A DNA stretch of 64,000 nt from Gammaproteobacteria bacterium UBA2675 (GCA_002354805.1 DEMH01000015.1:1-64000); one strand, 5' to 3'; shown: positions 8,907 through 18,011, counted from the stretch's first letter. Made by a program: numbers and translations. Notes: generated from the sequence alone by a model not told the origin.

Positions 8907-8938
8907 ATCCGGGCGCCGCCAGGCAACGGCACCCGGAT
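8907..8938. terminator. hairpin between convergent genes
   Basis: ATCCGGGCGCCG pairs with CGGCACCCGGAT across an 8-base loop, a 12-bp stem with a single mismatch. It lies between the 3' ends of the hybrid kinase and the iorB gene, 10 to 20 bases from each stop. There is no T tract on either side, so it may act as a bidirectional attenuator or mRNA end stabiliser. Confidence 0.55.
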
Positions 8939-8948
8939 CATCACAACA

Positions 8949-11129
8949 TCAGGCCAATCGCAGCGGCAGGCGCGTAAACGTCCTTCCAGTCACAGCTGCC
9001 AGCGCATTCGCCACCGCCGGTGCAATTGGCGGCGTGCCTGGCTCACCCACACCTGAAGGTGCATTGGTGGATGGGACGATATGCGTCTCAACCTTCGGCA
9101 TCGCATTCATGCGCAACACACGATAGTTGTGGAAGTTGGTCTGATCCACATGACCATCTGTCAGTGTCACCTCATCCGCCAGCGCTGCCGACAGACCGTA
9201 GGCAATGGCACTTTCCACCTGTGCTTTTACGATGCTTGGATTCACCGCGATACCGCAGTCAATTGCTGCGACCACCCGTTCAACCTTGAAGTTGTTGCCA
9301 TCAACAGAGACATCAACGATCTCTGCCACGGTTGAACCAAAGGAGGTATGTACAGCCACGCCACGACCCCAGCCTTCCGGCAGCTCAGTCGTGCCCCAGC
9401 CCGCTTTTTCTGCAGCCAGTTTCAGCACTGCCGTTTCGCGTGGATTGTTTTTTAACAGCTCCAGGCGATAAGCCACCGGGTCTGCACCCGCTTTTCTGGC
9501 CAGCGCATCAATAAACACTTCTTTACTGAACGCCGTGTGCGTGTGACCCACCGAACGCCACCATTGTACTGGCACTCCCACCTGGGGCGAATGGAGTTCT
9601 ACCTGGCGCTCTGGCACGTCATAGGCAAACTCGGTCAGGCCTTCCACCGAGGTGTTGTCAATGCCGTCTCTGACCATCATCGCTGCCATTGAAGTGCCAG
9701 CCATGATGGACTGTCCCGCAATGCGGATCTTCATCGCGTTGGGCTTGCCCGCAGCATCCAGCGCCGCAGACAGCTTGTGCACATAGGCCGGGCGGTAGTA
9801 ACCCGCCTGCATGTCATCTTCACGCGACCACACCAGTTTCACGGGCGTATTGGGAACCTGACGGGCAATCTGCACTGACTCCAGCACGTAGTCGGAGGCC
9901 GGGTTGGCACGACGACCAAAACCGCCGCCAGCAAATACCGTGTGGATGGTGACTTTGTCACCGCTGGTACCCAGCAGCTGCGCGATTGCCGCCTTGTCAC
10001 TGGTGGGTGACTGACAGCCATACCACATTTCCGCTGAATCGCCATTGACCTGCGCAACACAGTTCATCGGTTCCATCTGTGCGTGAGCCAGATACGGATA
10101 CTCAAACATCAGTTCCGTTACATCCGAAGAGGCCGACAGTACGGAGTCCGGATTGCCATGCGCTTCGGCAATGGCGCCGGGTGTTTCTACCAGTTCACGA
10201 TATTGCGCGAGGATGTCGCCGGAGCTGCGTGTTTCCGCCTCACTGGCATCCCACTCAATCTGCAGCTGCTCGCGAGCCTTGATTGCGGTCCAGTAATCAC
10301 TGGCCACCACCGCAACACCACTGTCGATCTCAAACACCTGCTGCACACCGCGGCGGGCGAGGGCAGCGCTGGCGTCGAAGGAACGTATTTTGGCGCCAAA
10401 GCGGGGCGGGTGTGCCACGACTGCCGTCAGCATGCCCGGCAGTTTGACGTCCTGCGTGTAGATGGCGGTGCCGTTATGCTTGCCCACATCCTTGCGCAGC
10501 GTATTGTCCTGACCGATCAGCTTGAATTCCGCGGGAGTTTTCATGGTCAGTGAGCTTCTGTCCGGCGTGGGCTGCTGTGCTGCTGCAACTGCCAGCTCAC
10601 CAAAGGTGGCTGAGTGATTACCGTGTGAGACCACGCCGTTACTGACCGTGATCTCGCTGGCATTTACCTGCCACTGCGCAGCCGCCGCTGCGACCAGCAT
10701 GGCCTTGGCGGCCGCACCAGCCTGTCGCATCTGCATGAAACTGTTGGCGATGGCTGTGCTGCCACCGGTTCCCTGCTGACCCATCAACAGGTTGGCATAT
10801 TTGGTGACATCCGCTGGTGCGTGTTCACAGACCACCTGACTCCAGTCTGCATCAAGCTCTTCAGCCACACAGGTGGCCAGGCCGGTATATACACCCTGGC
10901 CCATCTCCAGATGTTTGATCAGCACCTTGACGGTGTTGTCCGGGCTGATACTGACAAAGGCATTAAACTCAAGGGCGGCATCCGATGCCTGCTGGGCGAG
11001 GGCGGTCGGCGCAGAAAAGCTGACGCCCAGCATCAAACCGGCAGAGGCCCCGGCACTGACTTTCAGGAAGCTACGACGGCTGCTATCGGGCACTGCGGTG
11101 TCGGTTTTAAGAAAACGTCTGATATTCAT
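8949..11129 (-). CDS. iorB: isoquinoline 1-oxidoreductase beta-like molybdopterin subunit
   Basis: A 726-residue large subunit of a xanthine-dehydrogenase-family molybdenum hydroxylase. The N-terminus has a Tat-type signal (SSRRSFLKVSAGASAGLMLG). Cofactor-binding motifs are visible: GQQGTGGSTA, FAGGGFGRRA, and near the C-terminus GVGEPGTPPIAPAVANA with the presumed catalytic glutamate. The length and single-chain layout match IorB/aldehyde-oxidase periplasmic enzymes that oxidise N-heterocycles or aldehydes. It starts within the stop of the 2Fe-2S subunit gene (TAATG). The substrate is unknown. No cytochrome or XdhC-type maturation gene lies next to it. Confidence 0.9.
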   Translation of the reverse strand: MNIRRFLKTDTAVPDSSRRSFLKVSAGASAGLMLGVSFSAPTALAQQASDAALEFNAFVSISPDNTVKVLIKHLEMGQGVYTGLATCVAEELDADWSQVVCEHAPADVTKYANLLMGQQGTGGSTAIANSFMQMRQAGAAAKAMLVAAAAAQWQVNASEITVSNGVVSHGNHSATFGELAVAAAQQPTPDRSSLTMKTPAEFKLIGQDNTLRKDVGKHNGTAIYTQDVKLPGMLTAVVAHPPRFGAKIRSFDASAALARRGVQQVFEIDSGVAVVASDYWTAIKAREQLQIEWDASEAETRSSGDILAQYRELVETPGAIAEAHGNPDSVLSASSDVTELMFEYPYLAHAQMEPMNCVAQVNGDSAEMWYGCQSPTSDKAAIAQLLGTSGDKVTIHTVFAGGGFGRRANPASDYVLESVQIARQVPNTPVKLVWSREDDMQAGYYRPAYVHKLSAALDAAGKPNAMKIRIAGQSIMAGTSMAAMMVRDGIDNTSVEGLTEFAYDVPERQVELHSPQVGVPVQWWRSVGHTHTAFSKEVFIDALARKAGADPVAYRLELLKNNPRETAVLKLAAEKAGWGTTELPEGWGRGVAVHTSFGSTVAEIVDVSVDGNNFKVERVVAAIDCGIAVNPSIVKAQVESAIAYGLSAALADEVTLTDGHVDQTNFHNYRVLRMNAMPKVETHIVPSTNAPSGVGEPGTPPIAPAVANALAAVTGRTFTRLPLRLA

Positions 11130-11605
11130 TATGCAGTCTCCGCAGCGTTGGTGAATTGCGCCGAAGCCATCTTGATGCCTGCCTTGATACGCGGATAGGT
11201 GCCGCAGCGGCAGATATTGCCAGACATCGCTGCATCAATATCGGCATCGGTGGGGTTGGGGTTCTGCTCCAGCAGCGCGGTGGCTGACATCACCTGGCCG
11301 GACTGGCAGTAGCCGCACTGGGGAACCTGCAGTTCTACCCAGGCCTGTTGCACGGCTCTTGCCTGCGGTGACTGCAGGCCCTCGATGGTGGTGATGTTTT
11401 TGCCGACCGAATCAGCCACGGTCATCACACAGGTGCGCGTGGCGACGCCGTCGACATGGACCGTGCAGGCGCCACATTGCGCCATGCCACAGCCGAATTT
11501 GGTGCCGGTGAGGTTGAGATGATCGCGCACCACCCATAGCAAAGGCATGTCGCCTTCGACGTCAACCTCGTGGGATTGACCATTGATTGTTAACAGGTAG
11601 GCCAT
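11129..11605 (-). CDS. iorA: 2Fe-2S subunit of molybdenum hydroxylase (IorA-like)
   Basis: A 158-residue ferredoxin-like subunit. The plant-type 2Fe-2S site is at GCGMAQCGACTVHVDG, and the second helical 2Fe-2S domain has CGYCQSGQVM and GNICRCGTYPRI. It delivers electrons from the molybdenum site of the partner encoded immediately downstream. No signal peptide is present, so export would depend on the Tat signal of the large subunit. A candidate promoter with an embedded palindrome lies at 11661-11689, shared with the divergent TetR gene. Confidence 0.93.
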   Translation of the reverse strand: MAYLLTINGQSHEVDVEGDMPLLWVVRDHLNLTGTKFGCGMAQCGACTVHVDGVATRTCVMTVADSVGKNITTIEGLQSPQARAVQQAWVELQVPQCGYCQSGQVMSATALLEQNPNPTDADIDAAMSGNICRCGTYPRIKAGIKMASAQFTNAAETA

Positions 11606-11660
11606 ACGTCCTCCGCAGACTTTTCAGGAACCGTTCAGAATTTTATAGGGATCGTTCGCC

Positions 11661-11689
11661 ATTAAAAGCCAATCTTGACAAATAGTCAA
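11661..11689 (-). promoter_or_regulatory. candidate iorAB promoter with palindromic operator
   Basis: On the minus strand TTGACT (11684-11689) and TTTAAT (11661-11666) are spaced by exactly 17 bases, a good sigma-70 fit. The -35 box lies inside the inverted repeat TTGAC-AAATA-GTCAA (11675-11689). A repressor bound there would block the promoter, and the divergently encoded TetR protein is the obvious candidate. The same palindrome supplies a TTGACA box on the plus strand, but its -10 partner is poor. Confidence 0.5.
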
Positions 11690-11710
11690 ATTCTGTAAAG
11701 ATGTCGATTT

Positions 11711-12298
11711 ATGACAGTTTACGATATGGATCAGCGGGAAATCGACATAGCAGAGGCAGGCCGCCGTGTGGTGCTGCGTTATGGCATGTCCCGCACAACA
11801 ATGAGTGACGTCGCACAGGAGGCCGGGATTTCCCGACAGACTCTGTACGCCGTTTTTTCCAGCAAGGACGAACTGCTACGCGCCATTATCCGCCAGCTGT
11901 CCAACCGCAAAGTGGCTGGCATTGAGGCTGACTTCGAGCGCACCAGCGATCTTGGTGAACGCCTGGATTCCGTCATCCTGCATATGGCTATCAAAAGTTT
12001 TGAACTGTTGCAGGCTTCACCGGATGCCGAGGATATAGTCACTGGCTTTAACGCTGCCTGCAAAGAAGAACTGAAAAGTAATGCCGTGCGATACCACGAC
12101 TTGTTGACGGATATGTTGAAGCCCTATCAGAGGAGTATCAACTCGGCAGGTATGACCGTGCCCGCGCTGGCTGATTTTATTCAGAAGTCCACACTGATGA
12201 TCAAACACGAAGCCAGTGACATGGCACACATCACGGAGCTGGCAGGCTCGCTGAAGGCGCTGGTGCTGCATGTGGCGCTGGCCGGGTCCGGCAAGTAA
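11711..12298 (+). CDS. TetR/AcrR family transcriptional regulator
   Basis: A 195-residue regulator. The N-terminal helix-turn-helix is clear at residues about 10-56: GRRVVLRYGMSRTTMSDVAQEAGISRQTLYAVFSSKDELLRAII contains the TetR pattern. The C-terminal two thirds form an all-helical ligand domain without recognised specificity. It is divergent from iorAB with 105 bases between starts, which makes it a likely local repressor of that operon and of itself. The ribosome binding site is weak; a second ATG five codons in is an alternative start. Confidence 0.9.
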   Translation: MTVYDMDQREIDIAEAGRRVVLRYGMSRTTMSDVAQEAGISRQTLYAVFSSKDELLRAIIRQLSNRKVAGIEADFERTSDLGERLDSVILHMAIKSFELLQASPDAEDIVTGFNAACKEELKSNAVRYHDLLTDMLKPYQRSINSAGMTVPALADFIQKSTLMIKHEASDMAHITELAGSLKALVLHVALAGSGK

Positions 12299-12442
12299 GC
12301 CTCGCCAAGCGCTCCCGACGCACACCACTTTCTTAAGCTGACGACTGGTATACAATGACCTGGCACGAATAAACAGTACGTTTGCAGCATCGTGTCATTT
12401 GCAGCCCCACGCTCACAATAATTACGTTTCTGGAGGCTCGTC

Positions 12443-13459
12443 GTGATTCGTTTCTGCCCAACGCTCCGCGCACCTGTGTCGCTTGCTTTTATCGTTCTGT
12501 TCCTTGCCACCACCCATTCCATGGCTGCCGAGATCCCCAACGTCACCCGTCTGGGCGATGGTCCCATTATCGTGCAGGATATGGATGCCCGAATGGGCGG
12601 CAACGTACAGGGCCCCTCGCTGATCAAGGTGCCAGACTGGGTCGAGAGTCCACTCGGTGAGTACTACCTGTACTTTGCCGACCATCGCGGCACCTACATC
12701 CGCATGGCCTATGCAGATGATCTGCTCGGCCCATGGACTACTTATGAGCAGGGTACCTTGCAGCTGGAGGAATCATTTTTCCCTGTGGAGCTGGAAGAGG
12801 GGGCTGCCGCTAACGCCTATGCTCACATTGCTTCGCCTGATGTGCATGTCAGGGGAGATCTGCAGGAAATCGTCATGTATGTGCATGGTCGCGATGCCAG
12901 GGCATTTGACTCGGCAACATCGCAGGGGCTGTCCAGCCAGGTGACCCGGCTGGCAACCTCCAAAAACGGCATTGATTTTGTCGGTCAGCCCGAGATTCTC
13001 GGCAGACCCTATTTCCGCGTTATTCAGCACGGCGACTATTACTACGGCCTGGCCATGCCCGGTTTCCTTTACCGATCCAAAGATGGCATCACTGATTTCG
13101 AAGAGGGGCCACGTCTGTTTAACAATGACATGCGCCATTCTGCGCTGTTGCTACGTGACGACACACTGTATGTATTCTGGACCCAGGTGGGGCATGAACC
13201 GGAGCGAATCCTGCTGTCGACCATCGAGCTGGACGGTGACTGGATGAGCTGGCAGGAATCGCAGGCCGTTGAGGTCCTGCGTCCCGAGACGGAATGGGAG
13301 GGCGCCAATCTGCCGATTGAGCCTTCGCAGCGGGGCCATAGCGACGTAGCGGTCAACCAGCTGCGTGACCCGGCTATCTTTGAGGAGGACGGCGAGGTCT
13401 ATCTGCTGTACTCCGTTGCCGGCGAGAGTGGTATTGCGATTGCAAGACTGCAATTTTGA
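12443..13459 (+). CDS. exported beta-propeller glycosidase-like protein
   Basis: A 338-residue protein starting at GTG behind a ggagg site. A signal peptide covers residues 1-29 (cleavage near SMA-AE). The mature part has repeated propeller-like strands: GEYYLYFADHRGTYIRMAYADDLLGPWT, GDYYYGLAMPGFLYRSKDG, RHSALLLRDDTLYVFWTQVG and LRDPAIFEEDGEVYLLYSVAGESGIAIA. These resemble the five-bladed fold of GH43/GH32/GH130 enzymes, and the last motif is typical. I cannot assign all acidic catalytic residues, so both the substrate and activity are open. Confidence 0.7.
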   Translation: MIRFCPTLRAPVSLAFIVLFLATTHSMAAEIPNVTRLGDGPIIVQDMDARMGGNVQGPSLIKVPDWVESPLGEYYLYFADHRGTYIRMAYADDLLGPWTTYEQGTLQLEESFFPVELEEGAAANAYAHIASPDVHVRGDLQEIVMYVHGRDARAFDSATSQGLSSQVTRLATSKNGIDFVGQPEILGRPYFRVIQHGDYYYGLAMPGFLYRSKDGITDFEEGPRLFNNDMRHSALLLRDDTLYVFWTQVGHEPERILLSTIELDGDWMSWQESQAVEVLRPETEWEGANLPIEPSQRGHSDVAVNQLRDPAIFEEDGEVYLLYSVAGESGIAIARLQF

Positions 13460-13620
13460 ACTCTGCCTGCGTTGAGACGCTCCTGGCAGTCGCCGGAACG
13501 CATACTTTGATTCAGGCATAATCCGGAAAACCGTGTTAATCTAATGTTTTCCATGCGGTGCCAGCTGAAATACTGGAATGCTCAGGTAGCAAGTCAGTAG
13601 CCCAAATACCGGTTTATGCA

Positions 13621-13649
13621 CGTCGTAACTGAAACATTCGCGTCGTAAC
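13621..13649. repeat. tandem CGTCGTAAC direct repeat
   Basis: CGTCGTAAC occurs at 13621-13629 and again at 13641-13649, exactly 20 bases apart, about two helical turns. The pair lies 25-50 bases upstream of the carboxylesterase start, before its aaaggga ribosome binding site. The spacing suits cooperative binding of an activator, but chance cannot be excluded. Confidence 0.35.
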
Positions 13650-13673
13650 ACAAATAAGAAAGGGAGCTTAACT

Positions 13674-15065
13674 ATGCAGCGTTTGACGTATCTCACGATG
13701 GGTGCACTGTTGCTGACAGGCAGCGCGTTCGCCCAGGTCGCCGATGACATCGATCCGGTCAAGGTCACACTTGATTCCGGTGTGCTGGTCGGTCAGATGG
13801 AAAACAATGTTCAAGTGTTCCGCGGCGTACCTTACGCCAAACCGCCGGTCGGTGATATGCGCTGGCGTGCTGCGGTTGCGCCAGAACCCTGGCCCGGTGA
13901 GCGTCTGGCGCTGACCCATGAACCTCCCTGTACACAGCCTGTGACGCTGGATGGCCGCCCCAATGGTGGTGGTGTCGTTGGCATGCAGGCAGAAGACTGC
14001 CTGTATCTGACCGCTTTTGTGCCGCCTGATGCAGAAGACGCGCCGATTGTTGTCTGGATGCATGGTGGCGCGTCATTCCTGGGCGCTGGTCACCTGGGCT
14101 CCTATGACGGCACTTCCAATGCACAGAATGGCGTCATTACGGTTTCTATCAATTACCGTCTCGGGCCAATGGCCAACCTGAATCATCCGGCCCTGAGCCA
14201 GGCTGCTGGCAGTGATGAAGCGCTGGGCAACTTTGCACTGACCGATGCGGTGGCCGCCCTTGAGTGGGTTCAGCGCAATGCCGAAGCCCTGGGCGGTGAT
14301 CCAGATAATGTGACAATCGCCGGCCAGTCTGCCGGTGGTGCGATGGTCCTGGATCTGCTTTCCATTCCATCAGCCGAAGGCCTGTTTCACAAAGCCGTGG
14401 TGCAATCCGGCGCCTTGCTTCGCGCTGGCCAATCTCTGGCTGACGCTGAGCAGCGCGGCGTGCAGGCGATGAGTGCGCTGAGTCTGTCAGAAGATATCAC
14501 CGCGGATCAGCTGCGTTCCATTTCTGCACAAACCTTCAGCTATAACCAGGCCACGCGGGCAGGGCTGGGCACCGTCATCGATGGACGTTTCCGCCCCGTG
14601 TCGACGCTGGAAGCCATGCAGGCTGGTGATGAAATCGATGTGCCGGTTCTGGTTGGGTCCAATACCGGCGAACGCGGCTTTGACAGTGCCCGCAGGGTCG
14701 CCACCCTGGCTGGTGATTCTGGCGCTGGTGCCTGGTTGTACAGTTTTGATTATGTGCCTGGTTTCCGCTCTGAATGGACCAATGGTCCTATCCACTCAGC
14801 AGAGCTGATGTTTACCTTTGACTCCATTGATTCCTCCGGCTGGTCGGTAGGCCCCAATGGACGGGCAGGTGGAGAAGACAGGGAAGTGGCTGCCATGGTT
14901 CAGTCCTGCTGGCTGGCATTCTACAAAATGGACCCTGCTGCCAAATCAATCAACTGCGCAGGTGGCACAGAGTGGCCGGTGTACACTGAAGCGTCGGATG
15001 CAGCAATGCAGTTCTCTGACACAGCGCGTGTTGTGAACTCGCAGGAGATTCCTGACGGGCCATAG
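13674..15065 (+). CDS. type B carboxylesterase family protein, secreted
   Basis: A 463-residue alpha/beta hydrolase with a signal peptide (cleavage near AFA-QV, residue 21). The type B esterase signature is present: oxyanion hole HGG at 130-132, EDCLYLTAFVP before it, nucleophile S219 in AGQSAGG (the family usually has GESAGG), and the acid/His part with GPIHSAELMFTF. It is somewhat shorter than the usual 500-550 residues. The start follows an aaaggga ribosome binding site, and a strong terminator follows the gene. It probably hydrolyses esters outside the cytoplasm; the substrate is unknown. Confidence 0.9.
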   Translation: MQRLTYLTMGALLLTGSAFAQVADDIDPVKVTLDSGVLVGQMENNVQVFRGVPYAKPPVGDMRWRAAVAPEPWPGERLALTHEPPCTQPVTLDGRPNGGGVVGMQAEDCLYLTAFVPPDAEDAPIVVWMHGGASFLGAGHLGSYDGTSNAQNGVITVSINYRLGPMANLNHPALSQAAGSDEALGNFALTDAVAALEWVQRNAEALGGDPDNVTIAGQSAGGAMVLDLLSIPSAEGLFHKAVVQSGALLRAGQSLADAEQRGVQAMSALSLSEDITADQLRSISAQTFSYNQATRAGLGTVIDGRFRPVSTLEAMQAGDEIDVPVLVGSNTGERGFDSARRVATLAGDSGAGAWLYSFDYVPGFRSEWTNGPIHSAELMFTFDSIDSSGWSVGPNGRAGGEDREVAAMVQSCWLAFYKMDPAAKSINCAGGTEWPVYTEASDAAMQFSDTARVVNSQEIPDGP

Positions 15066-15110
15066 GTGTCAGGTCACGTTTATTGGAAATGTAAATCTGA
15101 TTTGAGAACA

Positions 15111-15143
15111 GTGCCCACAGTTTTTGCTGTGGGCACTTTTTTT
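15111..15143 (+). terminator. rho-independent terminator after the carboxylesterase gene
   Basis: GTGCCCACAG and CTGTGGGCAC form a perfect 10-bp stem with a six-base loop, directly followed by seven T residues. It lies 45 bases after the esterase stop and before the 3' end of the convergent gene. Confidence 0.92.
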
Positions 15144-15181
15144 GCCAATTGCTGCAGACACTTGTTGCAGCATGACCTCCA

Positions 15182-15835
15182 TCAATTGTCAGTCGCTGAG
15201 TTGCCGACCGTTGCACCAGTGCCGACAGTCGGCTCAGCAGTCAGTATTGTTTTCTTGACGACGCTCGTTTCCATACAGATTTCTGAGTAAGGTACACGCA
15301 GTCCAAGCTCAGGGAACGGGGAGAGCTGAGAGGGAGCTTCCCAGAGTATTTCAAACCGATTGGCGGCTACCATCTCATTGAATGACTCAACTGTGGATTC
15401 TATTTCCGAGCGAAATCCATAACCAGTCCATAGCTCTACGTCGCCCATCATGCCTGTCACATCAAACGGGCTATTAAATACGGAAACAGGTACTACCAGT
15501 GGGAGCTGCGCATAGCTTTTATATTGGGCTCTTGGCAAATCAGCTGCACTTTCAATGGATTTCCAGGTAATGCCACTCAATAGCCACAGCGCATTCGGGT
15601 CGCTCTTGAGTCTTGCAGCAATAAATACATCGGCGCGTTTGAAATGATCAGAGGGTGGGATGATCATATTGTGGTCGATCATCAGGTCTTCATAGCCACC
15701 TCGAACTGATGTCTGCGAAATGCAATATTCTGTAATTTCGCTGGATTCCGTGACTTCTGTGGCCTGTGCCAGACTGTAAGTTGCACTTGCGCAGCACGCT
15801 AGAATCAGCCACGCTCGCCTGTTGATTCCGTTCAT
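15182..15835 (-). CDS. exported protein of unknown function
   Basis: A 217-residue protein with a signal peptide (residues 1-25, LILACCASATYSLAQA). The mature region has no family I recognise. It shows a TEYCISQTSVRGGYEDLMIDHNM segment near the N-terminus and a low-complexity tail rich in T, V, G and A. Two cysteines (in EYCIS and EICME) could form a disulphide. The gene is monocistronic and converges on the esterase gene. Confidence 0.7.
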   Translation of the reverse strand: MNGINRRAWLILACCASATYSLAQATEVTESSEITEYCISQTSVRGGYEDLMIDHNMIIPPSDHFKRADVFIAARLKSDPNALWLLSGITWKSIESAADLPRAQYKSYAQLPLVVPVSVFNSPFDVTGMMGDVELWTGYGFRSEIESTVESFNEMVAANRFEILWEAPSQLSPFPELGLRVPYSEICMETSVVKKTILTAEPTVGTGATVGNSATDN

Positions 15836-15979
15836 GATAATTCTCCTTTTGGTGATAGTTCCGTGCGATTGCTTCCTAACAAGATTCTCACAGATTACTC
15901 TGCGTAGCCTGTAACCGTAGTCACATCAATGTGACGCGTTTAATCTGACAGTAAGCGTTGTGCAGCAAACCGCCGGCTC

Positions 15980-16939
15980 TTACTTCAGATGCCGATCAAA
16001 CCACTGCACAGCCAGGTCATTCGCCTGCTGCCAGGCCTCACGATAGATTCCGTAGTGGCTGATATCCGGAATTATCACAAGGTTCTTGGGCCCGTCATAA
16101 CGATCGTGTGCCAGGATTCCATGCTCGCGGTTGTCGAATAACTCTTCATCGCCGGCCAGCACAAACTGGATGGGCGTGCCGTCGATCTGATCCATTTTGT
16201 CCACTGGCGAATAGTTGGCAAAGCGATTGGCGATAGGTGCGCCGCGCAGATTGCCGACTACAGTTGCTCCGGCCTCAGGATAGCTGAGCTCACCACGTGC
16301 GCGTAAGGTAGCGTCATTGTAAGCCTGGACGGTTTCGCCGATGCTGCGCCCGCTGAGCGAGCCGACCTGGCTATGCACAGCCTTGATTCGATCATCACGC
16401 GCGGCCATCTCCACCACATAACCGCCCGACTGGCTGCTGCCCCAGACACCGATGCGATCCGTGTCGACCTGGGGGACTGCCTGAAGCCAGTGCATGGCAT
16501 TTTCCCAGTCAGTAAGCATGTCCACCGGATCGACTACTTCGCGAATTTCCCGAACCTGCGTGGTGAAGGCACCCTGTCGGTCTGCGGGCAAGGCCTGAGT
16601 GGCAATAATGCGACCGTCACTTTCGCCCCAGCCACGGTAGTCGAAGGTGACCACCAGATAACCATTCTGTGCAAAGGAAATTGCGTCTCGGCGCAGCTGC
16701 GCGGCGATCCCGCCCCAGCCATGGGCCATCAGAATGGTCGGGAGAGTGTCAGAAGCTGACGCGGAAGAGGGCGTGTATACCGTCGCGCTCATGCGCGTGC
16801 CCTCACTCCAGATGTCGGCGTGTTGGGCTTGAACGTCGTCGGGCAGGGTGCTTGCGTTCTGTGCGGTCAGGGCGCCACTGAAGCTCAGTAGTAAAGTGAC
16901 CAGCAATAGCATTGAGCTTGTTTTTGGGGTGACTGTCAT
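15980..16939 (-). CDS. secreted alpha/beta hydrolase
   Basis: A 319-residue alpha/beta hydrolase with a signal peptide (cleavage near LTA-QN, residue 26). The oxyanion strand is ILMAHGWGG, the core strand VTFDYRGWGESDG, the nucleophile S171 in GVWGSSQSGG, an aspartate region follows GDEELFD, and the histidine is in DISHYGIY. This matches the dienelactone-hydrolase/acetyl xylan esterase-like branch. The substrate is unknown. It stands alone, with an aggagtg ribosome binding site upstream of the ATG. Confidence 0.87.
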   Translation of the reverse strand: MTVTPKTSSMLLLVTLLLSFSGALTAQNASTLPDDVQAQHADIWSEGTRMSATVYTPSSASASDTLPTILMAHGWGGIAAQLRRDAISFAQNGYLVVTFDYRGWGESDGRIIATQALPADRQGAFTTQVREIREVVDPVDMLTDWENAMHWLQAVPQVDTDRIGVWGSSQSGGYVVEMAARDDRIKAVHSQVGSLSGRSIGETVQAYNDATLRARGELSYPEAGATVVGNLRGAPIANRFANYSPVDKMDQIDGTPIQFVLAGDEELFDNREHGILAHDRYDGPKNLVIIPDISHYGIYREAWQQANDLAVQWFDRHLK

Positions 16940-17110
16940 GGAAGCACTCCTTTTGTTTTTAGTGATTTGAACATTATCTCAGGGCAGAATTGTGTTCAAC
17001 TGTGGCTGCCCAAAAGCACTGTGCCAGATCATCCTGGCAGGACAAGGAACGTTGTAAGATGGGGCGGCAAGCCAACACCAATAGACTGGTAACTAAAAAA
17101 CAGGTGTCTT

Positions 17111-17500
17111 ATGAAAGGAAGCTGTTTATGCGGCGAAAGCCGTTACGAAATTAACGCGCTGTCAGGTCCCATCATGCATTGCCATTGCATGACCTGCCAA
17201 AAGGCCCACTCTGCCGTGTTTGCGACAACAGCACGTGTGAATCGCGACGATTTTCGCTGGTTGAAGGGGGCAGATGATCTTGGGTCCTTTGAGTCGACGC
17301 CAGGTAAACGCAGATGGTTTTGCAGAAACTGTGGCAGCCATCTGGTGGCTGAGTGGGTCGATCGTCCTGAAGTCATCGTCAGGGTTGCAACGCTGGATGA
17401 AGATCCGGGTGTAGTCCCTGCAGCCCATATTTGGACCTCACATGATCGGGCCTGGCTCGCGACTGATGGTGATATCCCGGCGCATGCGGAAAAGCCCTAG
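17111..17500 (+). CDS. GFA family zinc-binding protein
   Basis: A 129-residue member of the glutathione-dependent formaldehyde-activating (GFA/CENP-V) family. Zinc ligands are visible as C5-x-C7, C24-x-C26-x2-C29 and C71-x2-C74 (FCRNCGSHL). The length is normal. Most family members are not proven Gfa enzymes, so the formaldehyde role should not be assumed. A degraded GNAT gene follows directly. Confidence 0.92.
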   Translation: MKGSCLCGESRYEINALSGPIMHCHCMTCQKAHSAVFATTARVNRDDFRWLKGADDLGSFESTPGKRRWFCRNCGSHLVAEWVDRPEVIVRVATLDEDPGVVPAAHIWTSHDRAWLATDGDIPAHAEKP

Positions 17501-17518
17501 ATCCTGTGGCGACACTGA

Positions 17519-17686
17519 TCAGCCAGCTATTCCCATCTGCCGTGGAACGGGCCATACTACGAGCGCAAGGGCTTTACCGCGATAGACGACGCCCAGTGCG
17601 GTCCGGAGCTGCTCAGTATTCTTGAGGAGCAGCGGGCAGTGCTGCCAGATCCTCAACAGCGAATCGCCATGGTGCGATACCCCTGA
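17519..17686 (+). pseudogene. C-terminal remnant of a GNAT acetyltransferase
   Basis: An open stretch of about 55 codons without a start translates to SHLPWNGPYYERKGF, then ELLSILEEQRAVLPDPQQRIAMVRY and a stop. This is the typical end of a GNAT N-acetyltransferase (PWNxPYYERxGF, then a long helix and a final strand). The acetyl-CoA-binding part is absent: in frame, a TGA lies at 17516 and upstream sequence belongs to the GFA gene. It looks like the residue of a deletion. Confidence 0.7.
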
Positions 17687-17702
17687 CCACAAAGGCCAAG
17701 CC

Positions 17703-18011
17703 ATGCAAAGAGTCTACTCTCACGAGAACATGACGATTCTTTCCTCTGCCAGGAACCTGCTTGAACTCAACGGCATCGATTGTTTTATAAAAAACGAATA
17801 CCACGCATCTGGCGGTCATGTTGGCTGGGGTGCCGTACCTGTCGAACTCTGGGTCTACAACGAGCAGGCGGCCGAAAGAGCAATGTCCATACTCGATAAA
17901 GAGCTGAACCAAAGTGCTGATCTTCCAGACTGGCAATGCAAGCATTGTTCAGAGTGGAATGCTGCTACGTTTGAGTCCTGCTGGAAGTGCCAGGAAGTAC
18001 ACCCAGCTTAA
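17703..18011 (+). CDS. DUF2007-type protein with C-terminal zinc ribbon
   Basis: A 102-residue protein. The N-terminal 75 residues (MQRVYSHENMTILSSARNLLE, then VELWVYNEQAAERAMSIL) match the DUF2007 putative signal-transducing fold. The C-terminus has CKHC-x10-CWKC, a four-cysteine zinc ribbon. The ATG at 17703 is preferred because the family begins just before RVYSHEN; the frame extends upstream only through the GNAT remnant. The function is unknown. Confidence 0.8.
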   Translation: MQRVYSHENMTILSSARNLLELNGIDCFIKNEYHASGGHVGWGAVPVELWVYNEQAAERAMSILDKELNQSADLPDWQCKHCSEWNAATFESCWKCQEVHPA

